Below, piece by piece: positions 8,202-15,186 of a DNA stretch of 19,464 nucleotides (within the stretch, counting starts at the first letter, position 1; every line of letters starts with the position of its first letter). The notes below the pieces were generated by a model. That model searched no databases and was not told the origin of the DNA. It worked only from the letters and a program-made list of their open reading frames with translations. The DNA comes from JAXGPF01 sp964650945 (GTDB taxonomy: Bacteria > Verrucomicrobiota > Kiritimatiellia > JAAZAB01). A program made the translations under genes and the position numbers. The stretch spans positions 1 through 19,464 of the forward strand of contig CAZYXU010000059.1 of the NCBI GenBank assembly GCA_964650945.1. The letters run 5' to 3'.

Positions 8202-9191
8202 TCAATCCCCGAATATTTCCGCATACCGGTTGGCCCAGTAAGAGATGATCACATCCGCGCCGGCGCGGCGGATGGCGAAGAGCGCTTCGCGCGCCATGGC
8301 GCGCAAATCGCCCAGGCCGCGATCGGCGGCGGCGATCAGCATGGAGTATTCGCCGCTGACGTTATAAGCGGCGATGGGCAGGTCCGTTCGTTCCCGCAGC
8401 CGCGCAAGGATGTCCAGGTAAAAGAGCGCCGGCTTGACCATCAGGATATCCGCGCCTTCTTCCTCATCCAATGCCGACTCGCGCAATGCCAGGCGGGCAT
8501 TGCGGGAGGAGGACTGATAGCCCTGGCGATCGCCGGATTGCGGGGCCGAGGCCTCGGCTTCACGGAACGGGCCATACATGGCCGAGGCGAATTTGGTGGA
8601 ATAACTCATCAAAATGGTGTCGGCCAGCCCGGCCTTGGTCAGCGCCGCGCGGATGGCGCCAACCTGGCCGTCCATCATGGCGCTGGGCGCCACGGCATCG
8701 GCGCCGGCGGCGGCGTGCGAGACGGCGGTTTGCGCCAGCATGGCGCAGGCGGCATCGTTGTCCACCTGGCCGTCTGGCCGCAATGGCCCGCAGTGTCCAT
8801 GATCGGTGTAGGCGCAGAGGCAGACATCCGTGAAGACCGGCAAGGCGGGATAGGCTTGTTTTACCGCGCGGATGGCCTGCTGCACTACGCCATCCGGCGC
8901 GGCGGCGGCGGAGCCGGCATTATCCTTGTCGGCGCCGGGGTCCGGCACGCCGAAAATCAAGATGCCGCCGATGCCGGTGCGGACCGGTTCGGCCAGGTCG
9001 CGCAGCAGCATGTCCGTGCCATAGCGGAATTGGCCGGGCATGGCCTCAATCGGCTCGCGGCGGCCGGCGCCGGGCGCGACAAAGACCGGCCAGATGAATT
9101 TTTCCGGGCCGGGCAGAGATTCGTCAAACAGCCGGCGGATAGCCGGCGTGCGGCGCAGCCGCCGCAAGCGCATGTCGGGATAAGTGTGCAT
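8202..9191 (-). CDS. hemB: Porphobilinogen synthase (5-aminolevulinate dehydratase)
   Basis: It condenses two 5-aminolevulinates into porphobilinogen. Taking the ATG at 9191, the protein is 329 residues. It has the zinc-type cysteine triad DVCLCAYTDHGHC (Cys124, 126, 134), so it is predicted to be a zinc enzyme. The two Schiff-base lysines are present: SYSTKFASAMYGPF (Lys200) and ILMVKPALFYLD (Lys253). DGQVGAIRAAL and NVSGEYSM are also conserved. An in-frame ATG at 9203 would add METY, but the ATG at 9191 has GGAG 6 bases upstream and is the better start. The gene lies 29 bases after the hemC-cobA-hemD fusion and 39 bases before hemL. Confidence 0.97.
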   Translation of the reverse strand: MHTYPDMRLRRLRRTPAIRRLFDESLPGPEKFIWPVFVAPGAGRREPIEAMPGQFRYGTDMLLRDLAEPVRTGIGGILIFGVPDPGADKDNAGSAAAAPDGVVQQAIRAVKQAYPALPVFTDVCLCAYTDHGHCGPLRPDGQVDNDAACAMLAQTAVSHAAAGADAVAPSAMMDGQVGAIRAALTKAGLADTILMSYSTKFASAMYGPFREAEASAPQSGDRQGYQSSSRNARLALRESALDEEEGADILMVKPALFYLDILARLRERTDLPIAAYNVSGEYSMLIAAADRGLGDLRAMAREALFAIRRAGADVIISYWANRYAEIFGD

Positions 9192-9197
9192 GTATGT

Positions 9198-9201
9198 CTC
9201 C
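9198..9201 (-). promoter_or_regulatory. Ribosome binding site that decides the hemB start
   Basis: GGAG on the - strand, 6 bases before the ATG at 9191. It overlaps the alternative in-frame ATG at 9203, which has no Shine-Dalgarno of its own. This favours the shorter HemB. Confidence 0.6.
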
Positions 9202-9220
9202 ATTTGGCTTGAATTGTTTT

Positions 9221-11401
9221 TTACTGCAGGCCGCCCGCGCCCGGAAGCGAAGGCTGGAAGCCTTCACCACAAGAGGAAGCCGCCTGCGCGGCCAACCGTT
9301 CCCAGGCCAGCATGCCGGCCAGGGTTTCAATGGCGGAATGCGTGGTGGCTTCCGGCGGTTGCCGCGCGGCGGCGATTCCGTGTTTTGCCAGCGCCGCGCG
9401 GGTGGGCTGGCCGATGGCCATGACAATTTTGCCGCGCAACGCCTCCGCCGGCCGGATGGCCAGCCAGGCCGCCACCGCCGAAGCGCTGGCGAAGAATACG
9501 GCGTCAAAATCAGGCACGATTTCGGGTTGCAGAAAAGTGTTGGTGTAAAGGACACAATCCTGCGCTAGGAAACCGGCATTGTTCAAAGACCGGGTCAGTT
9601 CCCCGCCGGCAAGTTGCGATCGCAGGCGCAGGATGCGCGCGCCGGCCGGGATGGCCTGGCGGGCCGCGGCCACCATGCCCGCTGCGCCAAAGTCCGCATC
9701 CGGAACGGCCTCCGGGATGAGGCCGTATTTTTGCAGGACGGCGGCCGTACCCGGGCCGGCGGCCAGGATTTGGGGCAGACGGCGCAAATCCACCCCGGCC
9801 GTTTGCAGCGCCGGGAGCAGCATCTGCGCCGTCGCCGGCGAACTGACCGCCACCCAGTGAAATTCATGGATGGCGGCTAGCGCCGGCAGCGCCGCCGGAT
9901 CAAGCCGCGTTGCGATCAGCGGCAGGGAAATCGGCCGGCCGCCGAAATCCAGGACGGCTTGCACGGCGGCCGGCTGCAAGGCGGCGCTGCACGTCAACAG
10001 CACGCGCCGGCCCTGCAATGGGCCGGCAATGTCCGGCCAGGCGTCCGCCGCCGGGGCGCCGATGATGATGAGGCCCGGCCGGTCGGCATCCGGGAGGCGT
10101 CCGGCAATCTTGTCCAACCGGCCGCGGATGATAGTTTCATTGGCTGCGCCGGCGTCAAAAACCACGGCAGCCGGGGTGTCCGGCGGCCGGCCATCGGCCG
10201 TGAGTTGCGCGACGATTTTTGGGAGCACGCTGACGCCCATGAAAAACACCAGCGGCAAATCCCGGCGCGCGGCGGCATCCACCGCGCCCACGCCGCCGCC
10301 TTCCATCCGCGGGGTCATGACGGTGAACCCGCGGGCGGCGCCGCGGCGCGTGAGCAGCATGCCCGTACCCGTGGTGGCGGCTTGCAAGCTGCTGATGCCC
10401 GGCAGCACCCGGGCCGGCAGGCGCAGCGCGCCGAGTGCGGCGGCTTCCTCGGCCAGCCGTCCGAAAATACCCGGGTCGCCGCCTTTCAGGCGCACCACCC
10501 GCGCGCCGCGCCGGGAGTACAGCGTCAGCAGCCGGTTGATTTCCGGCTGGTCGGCGCGGTGTGTGCCGCAACGCTTGCCGACGTCAATCCGCATGGCATG
10601 GTCCGGCAAGCGGTCGAGCAGGCTCTGGTCCATCAGGGCGTCGTGCAGGCAAACTTCCGCGCTTTCCAGCGCGGTCGCGGTTTCGAGCGTGGCGGCGGAG
10701 GCGCGTCCCACGCCGGCGCCGGCGATGACCACCGGTTTTACCAGCAGGTTGCGCAGGGCTTGCAGCCGGCAGTCTCCCAGGCGGAAGGTGATGGCCAGCG
10801 CGCCCTGGCCGGCTGGCGCTTCCAGTTCCGCCAGGGGAATCCAGGCGGTGATGCGCTGGGCGAGATTCAGGCGGATCAACGCCGCCGCCGCCATGACCAG
10901 CAGGTCAAACCGGCCGGCGTCAAGCTGCTGCAAGCGCGCCTCGATCACACCGCGCACGGGCAGGCAGACGCCGGCCGGGAACCGCTGCCGGCACCAGGCC
11001 GCGCGGCGGTCGCTGCTGACGCCGATGCGCGGCGCCGGGGGAAGGTCTGCCAGGGTGCGCCCCGGTGGCAACACCAGGACATCGCGCGGGTCTTCCCGCC
11101 CGGGCAGCCAGCACCAATCAATGTCCGCCGGCATAGGCTCGGGCAAATCCTTGGCGCTATGCACCGCCAGGTCAATTTTTTGCGCGCGCAGCGCGTCGTC
11201 CAGGTCGCGGGTGAAGAAATCCGGCGGGCTGGCGCGCAAGTCGGCGGTTTGATCGCGGTCGCCGGGCGAGGAGCAAGGCGTTACGATAAATCGCGCATCC
11301 GGCCACAATCCGGCAAACCGGCGGACGGCGGCATCCGTCTGGATCAACGCCAATTTACTGTTGCGCGTGCCGACTCTGAAAACTGGCGGTGAATTTGTCA
11401 T
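9221..11401 (-). CDS. Triple fusion: domain-3-less hydroxymethylbilane synthase (HemC) - uroporphyrinogen-III C-methyltransferase (CobA/SUMT) - uroporphyrinogen-III synthase (HemD)
   Basis: 726 residues. Residues 7-220 are HemC: GTRNSKLALIQ (11-21), HSAKD with the catalytic Asp85, REDPRD, VSSDRR (Arg132-133), VRG at 149-151 and GQGALAI (198-204). The domain stops at LGDCRLQALRNLL. All of domain 3, including the EGGC cysteine that holds the dipyrromethane cofactor, is absent. Residues 222-453 are SUMT: GKRCGTH (275-281), QPEIN, RLKGGDPGIFGR (304-315) and PGISS. The first motif reads GAGVGR instead of GAGPGD. Residues about 462-700 are HemD (AVSSPATAQMLL, ILAAGPGTAAVL, VFFASASAVAAWL, AIGQPTRAAL). 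The tail 711-726 (CGEGFQPSLPGAGGLQ) appears repeat-derived. The fusion would turn porphobilinogen into uroporphyrinogen III and then precorrin-2. The start at 11401 overlaps the preceding gene by 47 bases and is required, because the conserved GTRNSK lies partly inside the overlap. Confidence 0.93.
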   Translation of the reverse strand: MTNSPPVFRVGTRNSKLALIQTDAAVRRFAGLWPDARFIVTPCSSPGDRDQTADLRASPPDFFTRDLDDALRAQKIDLAVHSAKDLPEPMPADIDWCWLPGREDPRDVLVLPPGRTLADLPPAPRIGVSSDRRAAWCRQRFPAGVCLPVRGVIEARLQQLDAGRFDLLVMAAAALIRLNLAQRITAWIPLAELEAPAGQGALAITFRLGDCRLQALRNLLVKPVVIAGAGVGRASAATLETATALESAEVCLHDALMDQSLLDRLPDHAMRIDVGKRCGTHRADQPEINRLLTLYSRRGARVVRLKGGDPGIFGRLAEEAAALGALRLPARVLPGISSLQAATTGTGMLLTRRGAARGFTVMTPRMEGGGVGAVDAAARRDLPLVFFMGVSVLPKIVAQLTADGRPPDTPAAVVFDAGAANETIIRGRLDKIAGRLPDADRPGLIIIGAPAADAWPDIAGPLQGRRVLLTCSAALQPAAVQAVLDFGGRPISLPLIATRLDPAALPALAAIHEFHWVAVSSPATAQMLLPALQTAGVDLRRLPQILAAGPGTAAVLQKYGLIPEAVPDADFGAAGMVAAARQAIPAGARILRLRSQLAGGELTRSLNNAGFLAQDCVLYTNTFLQPEIVPDFDAVFFASASAVAAWLAIRPAEALRGKIVMAIGQPTRAALAKHGIAAARQPPEATTHSAIETLAGMLAWERLAAQAASSCGEGFQPSLPGAGGLQ
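9249..9265. repeat. Palindromic repeat inside the 3' end of the hemC-cobA-hemD gene
   Basis: GAAGGCT-GGA-AGCCTTC is a perfect 7-base inverted repeat with a 3-base loop. It lies within the last 16 codons of the fusion, after the HemD homology ends, and encodes GEGFQPSLP. I recall peptides of this kind (GFQPS..., RLEA...) recurring in PVC proteins as read-through of a dispersed element. It is flanked by CCCGCGCCCGGA (9235-9246), the same sequence found beside the other repeat at 4718-4729. Confidence 0.5.
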
Positions 11402-12842
11402 AGTAATCCCGGTGTTCCCGCACGATTTGCCGGCTGAGTTCCTGCAGGTGCGCCAGGTCAGCCTGTTCGCGCCGGTGCCAGCATTTCAAGCCATCCAAAT
11501 CCACGACTTGCAGACTGGCGGCCGCCGCGGCCAGTGCCGGGTCGGTATTCCGGGGCATGGCGAGGTCCAAGACCACCACCGGCCGGCCGGTTTGGAAGGC
11601 AGCGGCATGGGCTGCGGTCAGGATGTAATTGTCCGCGCTCAGGGCGGTGACGATGATATCAGCCCGCGGCAGGAGCGCCGGCAACTCGCGCAAATCGTGC
11701 AGGTCAATCCGGCCGGCCAGGTCGGGCGGCGGGGTAGGCCGGTGGCAGTGGTAACACCAGTCGGCGCGTAAATCCGGTCTGCCGGCCAGGGCTTTTTGGA
11801 GGAAGCCGGCGCCGATTTTTCCGGTGCCCAGCACCAGCAGCCGGCCGGCGCCGGCGCCTTCGGCGCAAAGGTAGTCGGCCGCCAGGTCCTCGATTTCGCG
11901 GCCATGGAGGTGCGGGGCCGTCGCCTGGCGCACATCCTTGGAGACATGCAGCGTGGCGGACATCCATTCCTGCATCAGCCCGCCGGCCCAGCCGGCGTCC
12001 ACGGCCAGCCCCAGCGCATCCTTCATCTGGGCCACGATATGATTCTCGCCGGGCAGTTGGGAGAGCAGTCCCGCGCAAAGCGCGCCGGTGTGTTCAAACG
12101 CCGCCAGGTCGTGCCGGAGATAAAATTGATCCGGCGCCAGACGCGCGAATCCCAGGATCTGCTTGATCAGGTCCATGCCGGCATCGTCCAGTGCGCCCAC
12201 GGCGTGCAATTCGATGCGGTTACAGGTGCTCAAGATCAGGAATTCGTGGAGTCCCAGTAAATTCCGCAGCATCCGGCCGGCGCGCGCCCGGCGGTCGCCG
12301 GTTAAATGCAATTGACCGCGCGCGACCACGTCCAATTCGGCATGACTGGCGCCCAGGACAAACGGCCGGGCGCCGCTGACCGAGGCGACATGGCGCGCCA
12401 GCGATTCCTTCACCAGGCGCGACCGGCGGCAGGCGCGGCCGGCGGTATTCACCGCCACCGTCAGTCCGTCCGTGCGCAGGACCGCCGGGGTGACGAAATC
12501 CCCGCCCGGCCAGGCGGCGTCCACGGCGCAGCACAGGATGCGGCGGGCGCGGCAGAGGCGGATGATTTCCCGGTTGACGTCCGGGTCATTGGTGGCGGCA
12601 TAGACCAGGTCGGCGCCGGCCAGGTCGTCCGGCGTGAAGACGCGGGGCTGCCATTGGACAGCGCCCTGGAGCGCCAGCGCGGCAATTTCCGGGGCGGCTT
12701 CCGGGGCCGTCACCGTCACCCGCGCCCCGCCGTCCAGCAGCAGGCGGGTTTTGCGCGCGGCGATCTTGCCGCCGCCCAGCACCAGGCATTGACGGCCTTC
12801 CAGCAATAATCCGACGGGAAAAACTTTGCGTGTTGGCGTCAT
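11355..12842 (-). CDS. Fusion of precorrin-2 dehydrogenase (SirC-like) and glutamyl-tRNA reductase (HemA)
   Basis: 495 residues. The N-terminal part (1 to about 155) is a Rossmann siroheme-synthase domain: PVGLLLEGRQCLVLGGGKIA, ATNDPDVNREI (83-93), AVDAAWPGGDFVTPA with Asp108 at the usual catalytic site, and VNTAGRACRRSRLVKESLA. It would oxidise precorrin-2 to sirohydrochlorin. The C-terminal part (about 160-495) is HemA: FVLGASHAELDV, the nucleophile Cys207 in STCNR, AFEHTGAL with His251, LPGENHIVAQMKDA and the NADPH motif LVLGTGKIGAGF (336-347). The HemA part is about 335 residues, shorter than the usual 410-430, because the C-terminal dimerisation helix is reduced. The ATG at 12842 is chosen from SirC homology; its Shine-Dalgarno is weak. 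The frame also opens from a TTG at 12917. This is the first gene of the operon, directly behind the cobalamin riboswitch, and it overlaps the next gene by 47 bases. Confidence 0.93.
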   Translation of the reverse strand: MTPTRKVFPVGLLLEGRQCLVLGGGKIAARKTRLLLDGGARVTVTAPEAAPEIAALALQGAVQWQPRVFTPDDLAGADLVYAATNDPDVNREIIRLCRARRILCCAVDAAWPGGDFVTPAVLRTDGLTVAVNTAGRACRRSRLVKESLARHVASVSGARPFVLGASHAELDVVARGQLHLTGDRRARAGRMLRNLLGLHEFLILSTCNRIELHAVGALDDAGMDLIKQILGFARLAPDQFYLRHDLAAFEHTGALCAGLLSQLPGENHIVAQMKDALGLAVDAGWAGGLMQEWMSATLHVSKDVRQATAPHLHGREIEDLAADYLCAEGAGAGRLLVLGTGKIGAGFLQKALAGRPDLRADWCYHCHRPTPPPDLAGRIDLHDLRELPALLPRADIIVTALSADNYILTAAHAAAFQTGRPVVVLDLAMPRNTDPALAAAAASLQVVDLDGLKCWHRREQADLAHLQELSRQIVREHRDYYDKFTASFQSRHAQQ

Positions 12843-12917
12843 GGTCCGTCTGTTCGTAAAAACATCCGGGCCCGCCGCGCGTCTGTGCAAGGACGATGGT
12901 CTGCCGCGACCTGCCAA

Positions 12918-12943
12918 CCGGCCGGCAAAAACATGCCGCCCGG
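12918..12943 (-). promoter_or_regulatory. Hairpin in the riboswitch expression platform
   Basis: On the - strand, CCGGGCGGCA (12943-12934) and TGCCGGCCGG (12927-12918) can pair 9 of 10 around a 6-base loop. No U-tract follows. An alternative pairing of CCGGGC (12943-12938) with GCCCGG (12871-12866), followed at once by ATGTTTTT, would look more like a terminator. The two pairings exclude each other, as expected for a switch. This is inference from reading only; the folding was not computed. Confidence 0.35.
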
Positions 12944-12962
12944 CGTTTACCGAGGTCCTTGA

Positions 12963-13107
12963 GATTGAAATCGTCTTCTGGCTTCCGGATGCTCCCGTCG
13001 CCCCGTCTTCCCGCGCCCGGCCGGCGCAGTGACATGCTTGAGGCGAAAGTACCCGGTTACAGCGGCGGGCCCGCCAGGGAATCGCACCCTGTTCCGTTAT
13101 TTCAACC
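12963..13107 (-). ncRNA. Cobalamin (B12) riboswitch leading the tetrapyrrole operon
   Basis: Read on the - strand, the 5' leader carries the conserved blocks of cobalamin riboswitches in the right order. They are GGAACAGGGTGCGATTCCC, then GCCCGCCGCTGTAA (13070-13057), GTCACTG (13033-13027), GGGAAG (13012-13007), and the B12 box AGCCAGAAGAC (12983-12973). A closing stem P1 is formed by GGTTGAAAT (13107-13099) and ATTTCAATC (12971-12963), 9 pairs including one G-U. The whole element spans 145 bases, begins at the predicted transcription start, and ends 120 bases before the sirC-hemA ATG. High cobalamin would be expected to lower expression of the operon. Confidence 0.9.
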
Positions 13108-13112
13108 GCGCC

Positions 13113-13140
13113 ATGGTAGCAGACCGGCGGGAATTGACAA
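13113..13140 (-). promoter_or_regulatory. Candidate sigma70 promoter of the tetrapyrrole operon
   Basis: On the - strand, TTGTCA (13140-13135) and TACCAT (13118-13113) are 16 bases apart. The start of transcription would be near 13106, just where the riboswitch P1 stem begins. The -35 box starts 2 bases after the stop codon of the upstream gene. Confidence 0.55.
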
Positions 13141-13142
13141 GG

Positions 13143-14003
13143 TTATTTTGCCGCGTCCCAGAGGCGCCGGACATTCTGCATGCCGATCCGCGAGCCCACC
13201 CGGCAATCTTCCAGGCCTTCAAACTCGATGGAAATGAATCCGTTATAACCGGAATCCCGGATGATCTTGATGATTTCCTGGACCGCCACATCCCCCTGTC
13301 CCACAATCGCGCCGCGCAGGTACAGGTGGTGGCGGGACCGGAAAAACCCTTCGCCCGGATCGCTCAAGCGGACGTAAAAATCCTTCATATGCACGTGCGA
13401 GGCGAAGGCGATGTTGTTTTTTACCGCCGCCACCGGGTCTTCATCGGCGCAGAGGAAATTGCCGATGTCAATCGTGGTCCGGAAATTGGGCCGATCCACC
13501 CCGAGGATCAGGCGTTGCACGCGCTCGCTGCCCTGGACGTGGAACCCGTGGTTTTCCACGCTGGTGGTGATGCCATACCGGGCCGCATGGTCGGCGATTT
13601 CACGGCAGGCGGCGATCAACTTCGGCAGGTCCTGCTCGAAATTGGCGACGGTGGCCTCTTCGCGCGGGCGGCTGCCGGCGTCATGGCGCATGCGCTTGAC
13701 CCCCAGGTCGCGGCCGATGTCCACCTCGGCCTTGATCTGCTCGATCTCGGCGCGGTATTCGGCTTCCGTCGGTTTGATGAAATTAGCGCGAACCGTATAA
13801 CTGGAAATGGCGATCCCGCATTTGGCCGTTTCCTTGAGCACCGCCTCCACCAGCGCGGGATTATTGGTGAGGGAGTAACCCGAGGGCGAAAGCTCGATAT
13901 GTTCACCGCCGTTTTCCGCCACCCAGCGGATGGCGGCCAGGATATCCATCTCGCCGGCGCGGATGGCTTTTGAGAGGCTGTAAGAACTCAGTCCGACTTG
14001 CAT
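13143..14003 (-). CDS. TIM-barrel sugar phosphate isomerase/epimerase-like protein (AP endonuclease 2 / xylose-isomerase-like fold)
   Basis: 286 residues, starting at ATG 14003 with AAGGA 7 bases upstream. The text MQVGLSSYSLSKAIRAGEMD, ENGGEHIELSPSGYS, SVENHGFH, TTIDIGNFLCADEDP, HVHMKDFYVR and GYNGFISIEFEGLED is typical of the AP_endonuc_2 (PF01261) sugar isomerase/epimerase superfamily. The conserved Glu, Asp, His and Glu residues in these blocks probably bind a divalent metal. The exact substrate cannot be told from sequence. It lies 23 bases after pta, so the two are probably co-transcribed. The frame stays open to 14270, but those extra residues overlap pta in another frame and are not homologous. 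Confidence 0.8.
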   Translation of the reverse strand: MQVGLSSYSLSKAIRAGEMDILAAIRWVAENGGEHIELSPSGYSLTNNPALVEAVLKETAKCGIAISSYTVRANFIKPTEAEYRAEIEQIKAEVDIGRDLGVKRMRHDAGSRPREEATVANFEQDLPKLIAACREIADHAARYGITTSVENHGFHVQGSERVQRLILGVDRPNFRTTIDIGNFLCADEDPVAAVKNNIAFASHVHMKDFYVRLSDPGEGFFRSRHHLYLRGAIVGQGDVAVQEIIKIIRDSGYNGFISIEFEGLEDCRVGSRIGMQNVRRLWDAAK

Positions 14004-14026
14004 GGCGATTTCCTTGATGCTTTGTT

Positions 14027-15046
14027 TCAGGCTTTCTGCGCCATGGCCTGGCAGGCGATGATGGCGGCGATGCCGACAATATCGTCGGCCGAGCAGCCGC
14101 GCGAGAGATCGCTGGCCGGTTTTTTCAATCCCTGGAACACCGGGCCGTAAGCGGAGGCATGCGCCAGGCGCTCGGTGAGTTTGTAGCAGGTGTTCCCGAC
14201 GTTCAAATCCGGGAAGACCAGCACGTTGGCCTGCCCGGCCACCGGGCTGCCCGGCGCCTTCTTGGCGCAAATCGCCGGGATCAATGCCGCGTCCGCCTGC
14301 AATTCGCCGTCAATATCGGCTTCCAGCCCGATTTCGCGCATGCGCTTGGCGGCCAGTTCCGTCGCCTTGATAATCTTGTCCAGCACGGGGTGCTTGGCGC
14401 TGCCCTTGGTGGAAAACGAGATCATGGCGATTTTTGGACGCGTATCCAGCAAGGCCCAGGCGGTGCGGGCGGAGGCCACGGCGATATCCGCCAATTCCTC
14501 GGCATTGGGATCGATCGCCGCGCCGGTATCGGCGTAAATCAACGCGCCGTGGCAGCCGAATTCTTCCGTGGGCAGTTGCATCAGGCTGAAACTGGAGGCG
14601 ATTTTGACGTCCCGGGATGTGCCGATGATCCGGAAGACGGCCCGGCAGATATCCGCCGTGGCGTGGATCGCGCCGGACACGAACCCATCCACCCGGCCGG
14701 TATGCTCCATCATCGCGCCGAAAGCGATATCCTCGAGCAGCGTACGGCGCGCTTCGTCGGGTGTCACGGGCTTTTTGCCCTTGCGCATTTCGACGTAAGC
14801 GGCGATGAATTCCTCCAGCAGCGGCGACCGGGCAGGATCCTCAATCGCAAACCCATCCGTTTTCACGCCCTGCTCCCGGCAGAGAGCGGCAACCTTGTCG
14901 CGCGGCCCCAGGACGGTGACCTTGCCCAAGCCTTCCCGGACGATTTTTTCCGCCGCCTTGACCGTCCGCGGGTCGAGCCCCTCGGGCAGGACGACATGCT
15001 GCGGATGCTTGCGCGCGCGTTCCCAGATCAGTTCAATGGCATTCAT
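14027..15046 (-). CDS. pta: Phosphate acetyltransferase
   Basis: It interconverts acetyl-CoA plus phosphate with acetyl phosphate plus CoA, and with acetate kinase it makes ATP during fermentation. 339 residues is the length of the short, single-domain Pta form. Conserved blocks include HVVLPEGLDPRTVKAA, SFSLMQLP, ISFSTKGSAKHP, GELQADAALIPAI, VFPDLNVGNTCYKL and GPVFQGLKKPASDLSRGCS. The start at 15046 has GAGG 6 bases upstream; the frame runs open to 15193 without homology. No acetate kinase gene adjoins it. It is the first gene of a two-gene operon with the isomerase-like gene and is divergent from the oligopeptidase gene. Confidence 0.95.
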   Translation of the reverse strand: MNAIELIWERARKHPQHVVLPEGLDPRTVKAAEKIVREGLGKVTVLGPRDKVAALCREQGVKTDGFAIEDPARSPLLEEFIAAYVEMRKGKKPVTPDEARRTLLEDIAFGAMMEHTGRVDGFVSGAIHATADICRAVFRIIGTSRDVKIASSFSLMQLPTEEFGCHGALIYADTGAAIDPNAEELADIAVASARTAWALLDTRPKIAMISFSTKGSAKHPVLDKIIKATELAAKRMREIGLEADIDGELQADAALIPAICAKKAPGSPVAGQANVLVFPDLNVGNTCYKLTERLAHASAYGPVFQGLKKPASDLSRGCSADDIVGIAAIIACQAMAQKA

Positions 15047-15186
15047 GCATTTCCTCGAGTGAGCAATATGATTTAGGGGGTGAAACAAACGGCAGGCAAT
15101 ATAGCGGAAAGCGCGCCGGCCGTCAAATCCGCAATGCGCCCCCAAATGCGCGCGGCGATAAATTGCGCCGGCGAACGTAAGAATGG

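Noticed and set aside
9870..11392. Two long open frames (460 and 477 residues) on the + strand opposite the heme fusion gene
   Set aside because: They are antisense to a gene with clear domains. Their composition is the low-complexity mixture expected from GC-rich codons read in the wrong frame, and no family motif is visible.
12843..12917. N-terminal extension of sirC-hemA from a TTG at 12917
   Set aside because: The 25 extra residues resemble nothing in SirC proteins and would translate the riboswitch expression platform; the ATG at 12842 fits the family.
14004..14270. N-terminal extension of the isomerase-like gene into pta
   Set aside because: It is a shadow of pta in another frame; the ATG at 14003 has a good ribosome binding site and begins with conserved text.
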